From the NCBI GenBank assembly GCA_027366155.1, contig DAHXKV010000050.1:1-35002 (forward strand): a stretch of DNA of 35,002 nucleotides, read 5' to 3'. Of the stretch, positions 14,175-21,421 are shown piece by piece; within the stretch, counting starts at the first letter, position 1, and each line of letters opens with the position of its first letter. The stretch is from Microcaldota archaeon. GTDB taxonomy: Archaea; Micrarchaeota; Micrarchaeia; Micrarchaeales; CABMGC01. The notes below the pieces were generated by a model, which ran no database searches, was not told the origin of the DNA, and saw only the letters and a list, made by a program, of their open reading frames with translations. Made by a program: the position numbers and the translations under genes.

Positions 14175-16826
14175 CTACCTCGCCGCTATTCTCTTCATCA
14201 CAAGCTTGTGCAGCTCCCTCAGGTGCCTGCGCCTGTCTTTCATCATTATTACATCGGTTGCGCCAGTGGCTATCAGGTTATGGGAGAATGGTGATGGCAC
14301 CTTGGTCTCTATTATTTTGTATTTCACGCTGCCTGCTTTGAGCATTTTGAGAAGTTCCTTGGTGCGTTGTATGTCCATTACGTCTTCCATTATTTCGCGG
14401 TACGTCTCCTTTATTATGGGGAAATTGGGATTTATCTCCTCGGCTGCCTTGAGCAGGAGCTGTGAATTTATCTGCTGCTTCCTCACGCTTATCTTCTTGC
14501 CCTTGTAATTGCGCAATATCATGAAGCTTCTTGCTGCAGAGTACCTGAACCGTCTCTTCATCATCTCAGTACGCCTTATGTTTACGCGGAGTATCCGTTC
14601 TGCGTCTGCATCGAAGAGTTCTTTCATGAGAGAATCCAGTTCCTTCTTGCCTATATTCGCCTCGCTGGTTGTTGCTATTACGAAGCCGTTGTCCGAGATG
14701 TTTATCGAGACGTCTGCCCCATAGAGCTCTCCTATGAGGACTGCTGCTATCCTTGAGAGCGCATCGTTGACTCTCCGGCCATAGAGCGTATGGAAGACCG
14801 TCAGGTCTTTCTCGTTCTCCGGATCCCGGGTCTTCTCTACAAGGATCAGCCTGTCATTTGGAACGATCTTTGCGTAGAGAAGCTGCTCGGAGAAGTAAGA
14901 GCGTATGGCTTCCCTGGCATTTGAGTCTATTGGCATCGAGGCGAGTAGAGACTCGCATGCGCCTTTGGCTTTCTGCCTGCCTGCCTTCTTCTTCCCGAAA
15001 GCTTTCAGAGACCCGTCTTTGATAATTGCAGAGGAAATGGCTTCGCGGAACCTGCCTATTTCCACCGCAAGCTCGTAGCTGAGCGGCAGCTGTTCTGAGA
15101 ACCATGGAGGTATCGTTGGAACCTGGCCTGGAGCCGGAGTCACGTAGGCCTTCATTACCCTTGAAAATTCATACCGGTACGGTTTGCCTGCAAGTACAAA
15201 GACATCGCCGGGCTTTAGGCGCGCGAGGAACTCTTCTTCTATGCTGCCTATCCATTTGTTGTCAGCGGTCATTACGTCTATTGCCACTTCATCCGGTATC
15301 GTGCCCAGGTTGAGGAAGTAGATGAGCCTTGTGAGCTTTCCCCTCTTTCCGAAGGACTTTTCCTTCTCATCATACCAGATCTTAGCGTAGACGCGCCTGC
15401 TCTCTAGGCCGACGTACATTCCCGAGAGGTACTCGAGCAGGGAAATGAAGTCCTGGCGCTCCAGCTTGTGATATGGATAGGCGCGCCTTATGACTGAGTA
15501 TGCTTCGTCTATGCCCCATTTCTTCACCTGTGACATCCCGACAATGTGCTGGGAGAGCACGTCTAGGGCGTTCCTCGGGACGGTGGCCGAGTCCAAGTGC
15601 CGCTTCCGTGCCGCGTCTAGCATGACCGAGCACTCTACAAGGTCATCCCTGTTTGTGACTATTATCTCCCCTTTTGCCACGTCGTTGAAGCTGTGACCGC
15701 TCCTGCCTATCCGCTGTATGGCCCTTGAGACGCTTTTAGGGGAACCTATCTGTATTACGTTGTCTATAGTGCCTATGTCTATACCGAGTTCAAGGCTGGT
15801 GGAGGATACTGCGGCCTTCAGGCTGCCTTTCTTGAGCAATTCCTCTACGCCAAGGCGCACCTCCCTTGAGAGCGAGCCGTGATGAGCTGCTATGCTTTCC
15901 TCGCCATACTTGTAGCGCTTCATCAGGTTGTAAACAACCCTTTCTGTGCCGCTCCTCGTGTTGGTGAAGACAAGTGTCGTACGGTTCTTTTTTATTATCC
16001 CGTCGAGCACCTTGTATATCGAGCCCTCCACAAGCTCGTCGCTGGCATTTATCATGTCCTTTACGGGGCTCATCGCCATGTATTCCATCTGCTTGTCCCA
16101 CGTGGCGTCTATTATGTAGCAGTCGCGTTCGGATCCGTCGTCATTGTATCCTGCGATGAACTTGGCGCCTTCTTCCAGCGGGTGCATTGTTGCGCCCAGG
16201 CCTACCCGTACAAAATCGTGGCCTATCTGTTCTGCGAGGCGCTCTACGGAAAGGGAGAGGTGCACGCCGCGCTTGTTGCCTGCGAGCTCGTGCAACTCGT
16301 CTACAATCAGGTATTTAATCTCCTTCATGTTCTCTGCGAATTTAGGCGAATTTAGGAGTATGGCGAGGCTCTCCGGGGTGGTAACCAGTATGTTCGGAGG
16401 GTGGGCTAGCATTTTCTGCCTGTCCTTTGGAGGCGTGTCACCCGTGCGTATTCCCGCAGTTATCCTTTTCAATGGTAGGGAGATGTTTTTGTATATCTCT
16501 TCAAGAGGCACGCTCAGGTTCCGGTATACGTCATTGTTGAGCGCCCTGAGTGGGGAGATGTATATGCAGTATATCTTCTCCTCCAGCTTTTCCGAGATAG
16601 ACATGTTCATCAGCTCGCTTATCACCGCCATGAATGCGGAGAACGTTTTGCCGCTCCCGGTAGGCGCAGTTATCAGGAGATTCTTCCTCTCGCCGATAAG
16701 CTTGAATGAGTAACGCTGCGGAGGAGTAGGCTGCTTGTACTTTGAGGAGAACCAGCTCCTGACAAATGGCGTAAGGCTCTCGAGACTCTCTTCTGCAGTG
16801 AATGGCTGTTTGTAGAACTCTATCAT
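14175..16826 (-). CDS. lhr: Lhr-type large superfamily 2 DNA helicase
   Basis: An 883-residue SF2 helicase with the Lhr core architecture. N-terminal RecA-like domain: PTPPQRYSF (Q-motif), LLITAPTGSGKT (Walker A), YISPLRAL, LVTTPESL, LIVDELHEL (DEVH-type motif II). Second RecA domain: TLVFTNTRSGTERV, SSTSLELGIDIGTID and QRIGRSGHS (motif VI). These are followed by a winged-helix and the long Lhr-specific domain including the DALSRIAAVL region. Lhr proteins are 3'-5' DNA/RNA-DNA translocases in repair. The frame runs to 16970, but the ATG at 16826 has TGAGGG just upstream and gives the usual start (MIEFYKQPFT). A box A-like TTATTATAAC (about 16866-16876) lies upstream. The next gene is the phosphoesterase, 4 nt downstream. 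Confidence 0.92.
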   Translation of the reverse strand: MIEFYKQPFTAEESLESLTPFVRSWFSSKYKQPTPPQRYSFKLIGERKNLLITAPTGSGKTFSAFMAVISELMNMSISEKLEEKIYCIYISPLRALNNDVYRNLSVPLEEIYKNISLPLKRITAGIRTGDTPPKDRQKMLAHPPNILVTTPESLAILLNSPKFAENMKEIKYLIVDELHELAGNKRGVHLSLSVERLAEQIGHDFVRVGLGATMHPLEEGAKFIAGYNDDGSERDCYIIDATWDKQMEYMAMSPVKDMINASDELVEGSIYKVLDGIIKKNRTTLVFTNTRSGTERVVYNLMKRYKYGEESIAAHHGSLSREVRLGVEELLKKGSLKAAVSSTSLELGIDIGTIDNVIQIGSPKSVSRAIQRIGRSGHSFNDVAKGEIIVTNRDDLVECSVMLDAARKRHLDSATVPRNALDVLSQHIVGMSQVKKWGIDEAYSVIRRAYPYHKLERQDFISLLEYLSGMYVGLESRRVYAKIWYDEKEKSFGKRGKLTRLIYFLNLGTIPDEVAIDVMTADNKWIGSIEEEFLARLKPGDVFVLAGKPYRYEFSRVMKAYVTPAPGQVPTIPPWFSEQLPLSYELAVEIGRFREAISSAIIKDGSLKAFGKKKAGRQKAKGACESLLASMPIDSNAREAIRSYFSEQLLYAKIVPNDRLILVEKTRDPENEKDLTVFHTLYGRRVNDALSRIAAVLIGELYGADVSINISDNGFVIATTSEANIGKKELDSLMKELFDADAERILRVNIRRTEMMKRRFRYSAARSFMILRNYKGKKISVRKQQINSQLLLKAAEEINPNFPIIKETYREIMEDVMDIQRTKELLKMLKAGSVKYKIIETKVPSPFSHNLIATGATDVIMMKDRRRHLRELHKLVMKRIAAR
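14177..14181 (-). promoter_or_regulatory. Shine-Dalgarno sequence that sets the ACG start of the phosphoesterase
   Basis: GAGGT on the minus strand overlaps the helicase TAG stop and is followed by 6 nt and then ACG. It implies translational coupling between the two genes. Confidence 0.55.
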
Positions 16827-17021
16827 TGCCCTCACAGGAAAAGCTGCATTGCATGGAGCAGCATTGTTATAATAAGCCACAAAAACTATAAGAAAGGGGC
16901 GCTGGCAGGCAGTGAATTGGCGTGCGCGGGTTTTAGCCATGCGGTAGTCATGGAATACGGCGAATGGCATAGGCTTATTTATTATTATCTTTGCATATAT
17001 TCAGATAGCGGAGATGGTGTA

Positions 17022-17765
17022 TTGTTCGAGATAAAAATAGACAATGCGAAATACTGGAAAGACTGCGTGAACGCGATAGTCAGCCTTGTGGATGAAGGCC
17101 TTTTCAACATAACAAAGGATGGCATAAGCCTGAAGGCAATGGACCCTTCAAGCATAAGCATGATCTCGTTCAACATGCCCAACAAGTCCTTTTCCAAGTT
17201 TAATGTGGACAAGCCGGTAAGCATAGGGCTCAACATAGACAACCTGGACAAGATGCTCTCAAGGACCAGGGAGGGCGAGTCACTGATAATGAAGGACTCG
17301 GAAAACAAGCTTCTTCTGGAGTTCATAGGACCAAACGGAAGGAGGAAGTACAGGATACAGCTGATAGACGTGAAAAAGAGCGTTGAGAAGGAGCCTAATG
17401 TAGATTTTGACTCCCACGTAACGATAAACGGGGAGCCGCTTAAGGACATAATAAAGGACGCCAGCATGCTTTCCTCATATATCTCTTTCAATGCCTCGAA
17501 AGACCTTTTCTCAGCACGGGCAAGGGGAGACTCAGGTGAACTGGAGGAGTTCCATGAGAACGACAGCGGCATCTTGAAGAAGCTTGAATCGAAGAAGGAG
17601 GCTGAATCGACATTCAACCTCGAGTTTCTGGAAAACATGATAAAGGCGTGCCCTCCTGGGAATGATATCGACATCTCCCTGAAATCCAACGAGCCGATGA
17701 AGCTCTGGTATAATATAGGAGATGCGCAGGTTTCGTATTTCCTTGCGCCTTACATGGAAGAATAG
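17022..17765 (+). CDS. pcn: DNA sliding clamp PCNA, TTG start
   Basis: A 247-residue processivity clamp, exactly the usual PCNA length. It forms a ring around DNA and tethers polymerase, FEN1, ligase and RfcL. Family features: AKYWKDCVNAIVSLVDEG, the DGISLKAMDPSSISMISF strand, the central interdomain loop around residues 115-130 and the C-terminal YFLAPYMEE. The frame extends to 16917, but the extra N-terminus is not PCNA-like. TTG at 17022 (MFEIKIDNAKYWK) follows GGAG (17010-17013) by 8 nt and a CTTATTTAT box at 16974-16982. The ATG inside this leader is out of frame. It heads a plus-strand operon with DUF357 (12 nt downstream) and trm1. The gene is divergent from the Lhr helicase. Confidence 0.95.
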   Translation: MFEIKIDNAKYWKDCVNAIVSLVDEGLFNITKDGISLKAMDPSSISMISFNMPNKSFSKFNVDKPVSIGLNIDNLDKMLSRTREGESLIMKDSENKLLLEFIGPNGRRKYRIQLIDVKKSVEKEPNVDFDSHVTINGEPLKDIIKDASMLSSYISFNASKDLFSARARGDSGELEEFHENDSGILKKLESKKEAESTFNLEFLENMIKACPPGNDIDISLKSNEPMKLWYNIGDAQVSYFLAPYMEE

Positions 17766-17777
17766 CGGCTTGGCGCA

Positions 17778-18026
17778 ATGACCGGCGGAGCCAGCATAGA
17801 GGAAAGGATAATCAAGGACCTCAGGATATTTGAAGAGAACATCAGGGCCCTTGACAGAAATGACCTTCCTGAAGCCCAGGTCAGAATACTGGAGCTGGCT
17901 GAGATGTATGCCAAAGACTCGAGAGCATTCCTTGGAAAAAAGGATTATTATACCTCTTTTTCTGCGATAGCTTATGCACACGGCCTTCTCGATTCAATAA
18001 GGAAGTTAAATGGGAAGAGTGAGTAA
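17778..18026 (+). CDS. DUF357 family protein
   Basis: An 82-residue helical archaeal protein, probably an antiparallel helical bundle: IEERIIKDLRIFEENIRAL, then LAEMYAKDSRAFLGKKDYYTSFSAIAYAHGLLDSIRKL. The DYYTSFSAIAYAHGLLD segment is the DUF357 signature. Function is unknown. It lies 12 nt after PCNA and overlaps the start of trm1 by 17 nt, so translation of the last two is probably coupled. The family is often found near tRNA-modification and replication genes. Confidence 0.9.
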   Translation: MTGGASIEERIIKDLRIFEENIRALDRNDLPEAQVRILELAEMYAKDSRAFLGKKDYYTSFSAIAYAHGLLDSIRKLNGKSE

Positions 18027-19113
18027 AACGTACACGGAAGGAAAGGCAAGGATAGTAGGGGGCGAGGGTGTTTTCTTAAACCCCGCAATGAAAGGCCTGC
18101 GCGACGTTTCGGTTGCTTTCCTTAAATGCTCTGCGCCTTCCAAATTCTCTATTCTGGATTCTACAGCGGCCACAGGCATACGCGGAATAAGGTATGCGCA
18201 AGAAGCCGGAGCCGGAACAGTTGTTGCACTTGACGTGAATCCCAAAGCGTCAAGGAATGCAAGGAGAAATTTCACTGCAAACAAGATTGAAGGAATGGTC
18301 ATGAACAAGGACCTGCAGCTGTTTTCAATTGAAGCTCCGGAGAAATTTGATGTGGTGGATCTCGATCCTTTTGGCTCCCCGGCGCCATATATCAATGACG
18401 TGTTAAAGGTATCAAAGGACGGTTCTTTGCTGATGGTGACCGCCACAGACACGGCAGTCTTATGCGGAGCACATGCCTCTGCATGCGTCAAGCAGTACGG
18501 CGCGGTGCCAATCCACAACCATCTCTGCAAGGAGGCCGGGCTGCGGATACTGATAGGCCACGTAATCAAAAAAGCTGCGGAATTCAACATGGGAGTGGAG
18601 CCAATGGTAAGCCTGGCTGACATGCATTATATGAGGGTCTTCGTAAAGCTACGCAAGGGCGCATCTGAAGCCTATGGATCTATGAAATCGCTGGGTTTTG
18701 GGAAATACTGCAACTCATGCTCGTGGGCCGGTGTCAGCGTCGGTATAACCCCAAAGGCAGTTTACAGGTGCTCCGAATGCGGAAATGAGACGCAGCAGTT
18801 CGGCCACATCTTCACTGGAAAGCTCAATAACCGCAGGATAACAGGGGACATGCTTAAGTCAGGGATAGAGGACGGCCATTCGGAACGGACTATCTCGTGC
18901 CTGAACCTAGAGCCCGAGGTCCCGTTTTTCATATCTATGCCAGTAATAACGAGGAAGCTCGGGATTAGCTCCGTGCCTTACGGCGCGGTCATAGAAAGGC
19001 TAAAAGGCCGCGGATATGCTGCCGGAAGGACCATATTTAATGAGGACGGAATAAAAACAGACGCCCCTGTTTCCGACGTGGTTTCCATCGTGAAGGAGCT
19101 CAAGGGCGTATGA
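18010..19113 (+). CDS. trm1: tRNA (guanine-26 N2/N2)-dimethyltransferase Trm1
   Basis: A 367-residue SAM-dependent enzyme that methylates G26 of tRNAs. Rossmann motif I reads LDSTAATGIRGIRYA (49-63); VALDVNPKA (72-80) carries the acidic SAM ligand; the catalytic motif IV DPFGSP is at 119-124. The C-terminal zinc site is intact: C234, C237, C254 and C257 in KYCNSC and YRCSEC. Length is normal for the archaeal family. The start at 18010 lies inside DUF357 (17 nt overlap), and AGTGAG-like sequence is unavailable upstream, so re-initiation is likely. Its 3' end overlaps the convergent carbamate kinase gene by 14 nt. Confidence 0.95.
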   Translation: MGRVSKTYTEGKARIVGGEGVFLNPAMKGLRDVSVAFLKCSAPSKFSILDSTAATGIRGIRYAQEAGAGTVVALDVNPKASRNARRNFTANKIEGMVMNKDLQLFSIEAPEKFDVVDLDPFGSPAPYINDVLKVSKDGSLLMVTATDTAVLCGAHASACVKQYGAVPIHNHLCKEAGLRILIGHVIKKAAEFNMGVEPMVSLADMHYMRVFVKLRKGASEAYGSMKSLGFGKYCNSCSWAGVSVGITPKAVYRCSECGNETQQFGHIFTGKLNNRRITGDMLKSGIEDGHSERTISCLNLEPEVPFFISMPVITRKLGISSVPYGAVIERLKGRGYAAGRTIFNEDGIKTDAPVSDVVSIVKELKGV

Positions 19114-19963
19114 CAGTTTCCCTCATTGCAATTGCGCTTTTTGCCGAATTCATGCTGCCTATAATTGAGGGTTTTCTGCACGATCTTGAGAAATCGATGC
19201 ATGCTTCCATCTTTGGCCCCATGGATCCAGCTTCGAAGACCCCTTTTTCTAGAAGGGCTTGTGCACGCGATATCCCAATCCCGAATATCGGCTTCTGATG
19301 CCTTGTTCCAAAGTCCGTATATGCGAACCTTACCTTAGTGAGTATTGCGAGGAAATCTGCACTTAGGCCTATTGCAAGCCTTGCGGATGCAAGGTCCTTG
19401 TCTATCACCGCATTTGCTGGCGTGTACCTGTGTTTATCCTTGAAAACGGCAGACCCGCCGCCTCCTGCTGCGATCGCTATTTTGCCAGAAGTGAGGCACT
19501 TCCCTACCTTGCTGGTTTCTAGGATCTTCAGGGGCTTCGGGGATGGAACCACGAGCCTGTATCCTCCGACCATTTTTTTAACATTAAATCGGTCTGACCT
19601 GCCTGGCACAGCGTCTGGGGTTTTATAGAAGAGCCCTATCGGTTTGGTAGGGTTTGAAAATTCCGGATCGCTCTTGCTTACAATTACCTTTGTAGGGATT
19701 ACCTCGACTGAGCCTTTGCGCGCCTCCTCCTCTATGCGCTCCTTCAACTGCATTCCTAGAGAAATCCCTGTTTCCCGCGTTAGGGCTGAAAGGTTGCCCC
19801 CCTTGGTTATGTACAGTGCACCAACCTGTGGCCCGTTGCCATGAGTTACTACGACCTGGTTGCCTAAAGCGTGCAGCCTTGCGACCTCCCTTGATGCAGC
19901 CCTGATTCCCGTTTCAGTGAATGAGTTACCGCCAAGGGCAATTACATATCGCAGATGTATCAC
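19100..19963 (-). CDS. arcC: Carbamate kinase-like amino acid kinase family protein
   Basis: A 287-residue enzyme of the amino-acid-kinase fold. Carbamate kinase makes ATP from carbamoyl phosphate and ADP (or the reverse). Motifs: ALGGNSF (phosphate-binding, about 9-15), VVTHGNGPQVG (38-48), the KPIGLFY segment, AAGGGGSAVF and VIDKDLASARLA, and a C-terminal FEAGSMGPKMEA typical of the ArcC family. GTG at 19963 lies about 27 nt from a box A shared with the divergent glycosyltransferase gene, consistent with a leaderless message. No arginine deiminase or ornithine carbamoyltransferase gene is present in this window, so the role (fermentative ATP or carbamoyl-phosphate supply) is not fixed by context. 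Confidence 0.9.
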   Translation of the reverse strand: MIHLRYVIALGGNSFTETGIRAASREVARLHALGNQVVVTHGNGPQVGALYITKGGNLSALTRETGISLGMQLKERIEEEARKGSVEVIPTKVIVSKSDPEFSNPTKPIGLFYKTPDAVPGRSDRFNVKKMVGGYRLVVPSPKPLKILETSKVGKCLTSGKIAIAAGGGGSAVFKDKHRYTPANAVIDKDLASARLAIGLSADFLAILTKVRFAYTDFGTRHQKPIFGIGISRAQALLEKGVFEAGSMGPKMEACIDFSRSCRKPSIIGSMNSAKSAIAMRETVIRP

Positions 19964-19985
19964 TATAAAGCCTTTGGCGTTGAAA

Positions 19986-19995
19986 GGTATAAATC
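19986..19995. promoter_or_regulatory. Single box A shared by two divergent leaderless genes
   Basis: GGTATAAATC reads as a box A on plus and GATTTATACC on minus. Its centre is about 26 nt from the ATG at 20016 and about 27 nt from the GTG at 19963, so it is symmetric to both starts. Confidence 0.5.
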
Positions 19996-20015
19996 TTATG
20001 GATTAGGGTGCACAG

Positions 20016-20687
20016 ATGAGCGACGTGCCTAAAATAAGCGTAATAATACCAACCATAGAGGAGGAAAGCGTATTTTCCATGATAAAAAAGGTGCGCAGGC
20101 TGCTTGGCGGCGAGACCGAGATAATAATAGTCGACAAGAGCAGCAAGGCATACTTCATGAGGCTCAAGAAGGCTGGAGTCCGGGCCATAAGGCAGAAGGA
20201 CAAGGGCGTGGAGAATGCAATAATGCTGGGGTTGAAAAAGGCCTCAGGAGAGCTGCTTGTGAGCATAGACGCTGACGGCACGCACGAGCTGGAAGGCATG
20301 GCGAGGGGCATAAATGCGGTGAGGAGCGGGAAGGCAGACATGGTGCTTGGAAACAGGCTGGCCGGGCTCTCCGAAGGCTCGATGAGCCCTTACCTGCGTT
20401 TTGGGAACATAGTACTTACATCCCTGTTTGACATCGTTTACAGGTCAGGCGTGCATGATGTGCTCACCGGGCTTTTTGTCATGAGGAGAGATGCGTTTCT
20501 GAAGATAAGGGATGTCAAGCCGTACAGGGCAGGCATAGCTTTCTTTGCGATAGAGCTTGCAAAGCAGGGCTGCACCATAGGCGAAGTAGACATAAAGTAT
20601 TACCCGAGGAAGGAAGGCAGGTCAAAACTTGCAAAGTCAAAGCTGATGTACGGAATAGGGGTTGCATCGCACATACTTTTTAAGTAG
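20016..20687 (+). CDS. GT2 family glycosyltransferase, dolichol-phosphate mannosyltransferase-like
   Basis: A 223-residue family 2 glycosyltransferase. Nucleotide-sugar binding strand ISVIIPTIEEES (7-18), IIIVDKSS (37-43) in place of VVDDGS, and the metal-binding DxD in SIDADGTHE (85-87). Downstream GVHDVLTGLFVMRRD holds the acceptor-side loop, and YYPRKEGRSKL resembles the QxxRKEG-like end of DPM1-type enzymes. There are no C-terminal transmembrane helices, so it is a short, soluble or peripheral DPM1-like form. It probably charges a lipid-phosphate carrier for surface glycans. ATG 20016 is preceded by GGGTG (20006-20010), 5 nt upstream. Confidence 0.88.
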   Translation: MSDVPKISVIIPTIEEESVFSMIKKVRRLLGGETEIIIVDKSSKAYFMRLKKAGVRAIRQKDKGVENAIMLGLKKASGELLVSIDADGTHELEGMARGINAVRSGKADMVLGNRLAGLSEGSMSPYLRFGNIVLTSLFDIVYRSGVHDVLTGLFVMRRDAFLKIRDVKPYRAGIAFFAIELAKQGCTIGEVDIKYYPRKEGRSKLAKSKLMYGIGVASHILFK

Positions 20688-20715
20688 CATAATCCAGCAC
20701 TTTGCCGGATCGCAT

Positions 20716-20991
20716 TCATTCAAGCCGCTTGATTATGTGGTATCCGAATTGGGTCTTGACCAGCCCTGAAGTCTGGCCTTTCTCAAGGGCGAACGCTGCC
20801 TTTTCGAACTCCTTTACCATCATGCCGCGCCCGAAAAAGCCGAGATCTCCGCCGCGCTTCCTTGAGCCGTCTACCGAGTATTCACCTGCAAGTTTCTCAA
20901 ACGGCTCCCCTTTTGCAAGCTTTGCAAGCACTTCGTTAGCGGTGGATTGCTTCTCCACAAGTATGTGCGCGCACCGTATTCGTTCAGCCAT
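20716..20991 (-). CDS. Parvulin-type peptidyl-prolyl isomerase (PpiC/Pin-like)
   Basis: A 91-residue single-domain parvulin. Family residues: [15 protein letters not shown] (5-19), [29 protein letters not shown] (the usual S-x-D-x-x-x-x-x-GGDLG-x-F-x-G core), [16 protein letters not shown] and the terminal [16 protein letters not shown]. It lacks signal and anchor, so it acts in the cytoplasm, like the small archaeal Pin-type enzymes. It starts 7 nt after the ferredoxin stop and is surely co-transcribed with it. Single-domain parvulins are not universal in archaea; their presence next to a two-cluster ferredoxin may point to folding of the iron-sulphur protein. Confidence 0.93.
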   Translation of the reverse strand: MAERIRCAHILVEKQSTANEVLAKLAKGEPFEKLAGEYSVDGSRKRGGDLGFFGRGMMVKEFEKAAFALEKGQTSGLVKTQFGYHIIKRLE

Positions 20992-20998
20992 TAGCTCA

Positions 20999-21355
20999 CT
21001 ACTTGTAGATTGAACGGTATACGTTGTTCGAGTCGTCAGTTATGACTATGCATTCCCCTTCGCACTCGACAAGGCATGCCTGGCAGAGTATGCATGCTGG
21101 GCCCTGCATGGCTACCGATATGCCTCCGCTTCCGCCTTCGTGCTTTTCGGCGAAGTGGTGGTGGCCGTCATTCACGTTCGACCATTTTGCAGTAACTTCA
21201 GGGAGATGCGACCCTTTCCACTGCTGGTCTTCCGGAGCCGAGTCTGAGTTAACATCCGGGCTTTCCCTGTCCTTCATCTGGAAAACGGCTACCGGGCAGA
21301 CATCGAAACAATGTGAACATCCGGTACATTTTGGCTTTTCTACGTATACCTGCAT
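20999..21355 (-). CDS. Two-cluster ferredoxin with histidine-rich insert
   Basis: A 118-residue ferredoxin carrying two 4Fe-4S motifs: [12 protein letters not shown] (C10, C13, C16, C20) and [11 protein letters not shown] (C88, C91, C94, C98). Between them sits a 67-residue insert, polar and histidine-rich ([14 protein letters not shown]65-H67 and H72). The second motif lacks the usual proline, and a fifth cysteine (C102) follows. The frame extends to 21406, but ATG 21355 is preferred: AAGAGAGGTG (21361-21370) is 5 nt upstream and a TATATAA box lies at 21386-21395. It is the first gene of a ferredoxin-parvulin operon. It transfers electrons, and the partner is not visible here. Confidence 0.93.
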   Translation of the reverse strand: MQVYVEKPKCTGCSHCFDVCPVAVFQMKDRESPDVNSDSAPEDQQWKGSHLPEVTAKWSNVNDGHHHFAEKHEGGSGGISVAMQGPACILCQACLVECEGECIVITDDSNNVYRSIYK

Positions 21356-21385
21356 ACTTACACCTCTCTTGATATTAACATTAAA

Positions 21386-21395
21386 GTTTATATAA
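21386..21395 (-). promoter_or_regulatory. Box A of the ferredoxin-parvulin operon
   Basis: Minus-strand TTATATAAAC, about 35 nt before the ATG at 21355, followed by a strong SD sequence (GAGAGGTG). Confidence 0.6.
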
Positions 21396-21421
21396 TGGGC
21401 ATGCAAGCCACGGCATGTGGC

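Noticed and set aside
16985-17689. 234-codon minus-strand frame opposite PCNA
   Set aside because: It is a shadow of the PCNA gene: the plus-strand product is unmistakable PCNA, and the minus-strand product is a low-complexity Ser/Leu-rich sequence with no known motif.
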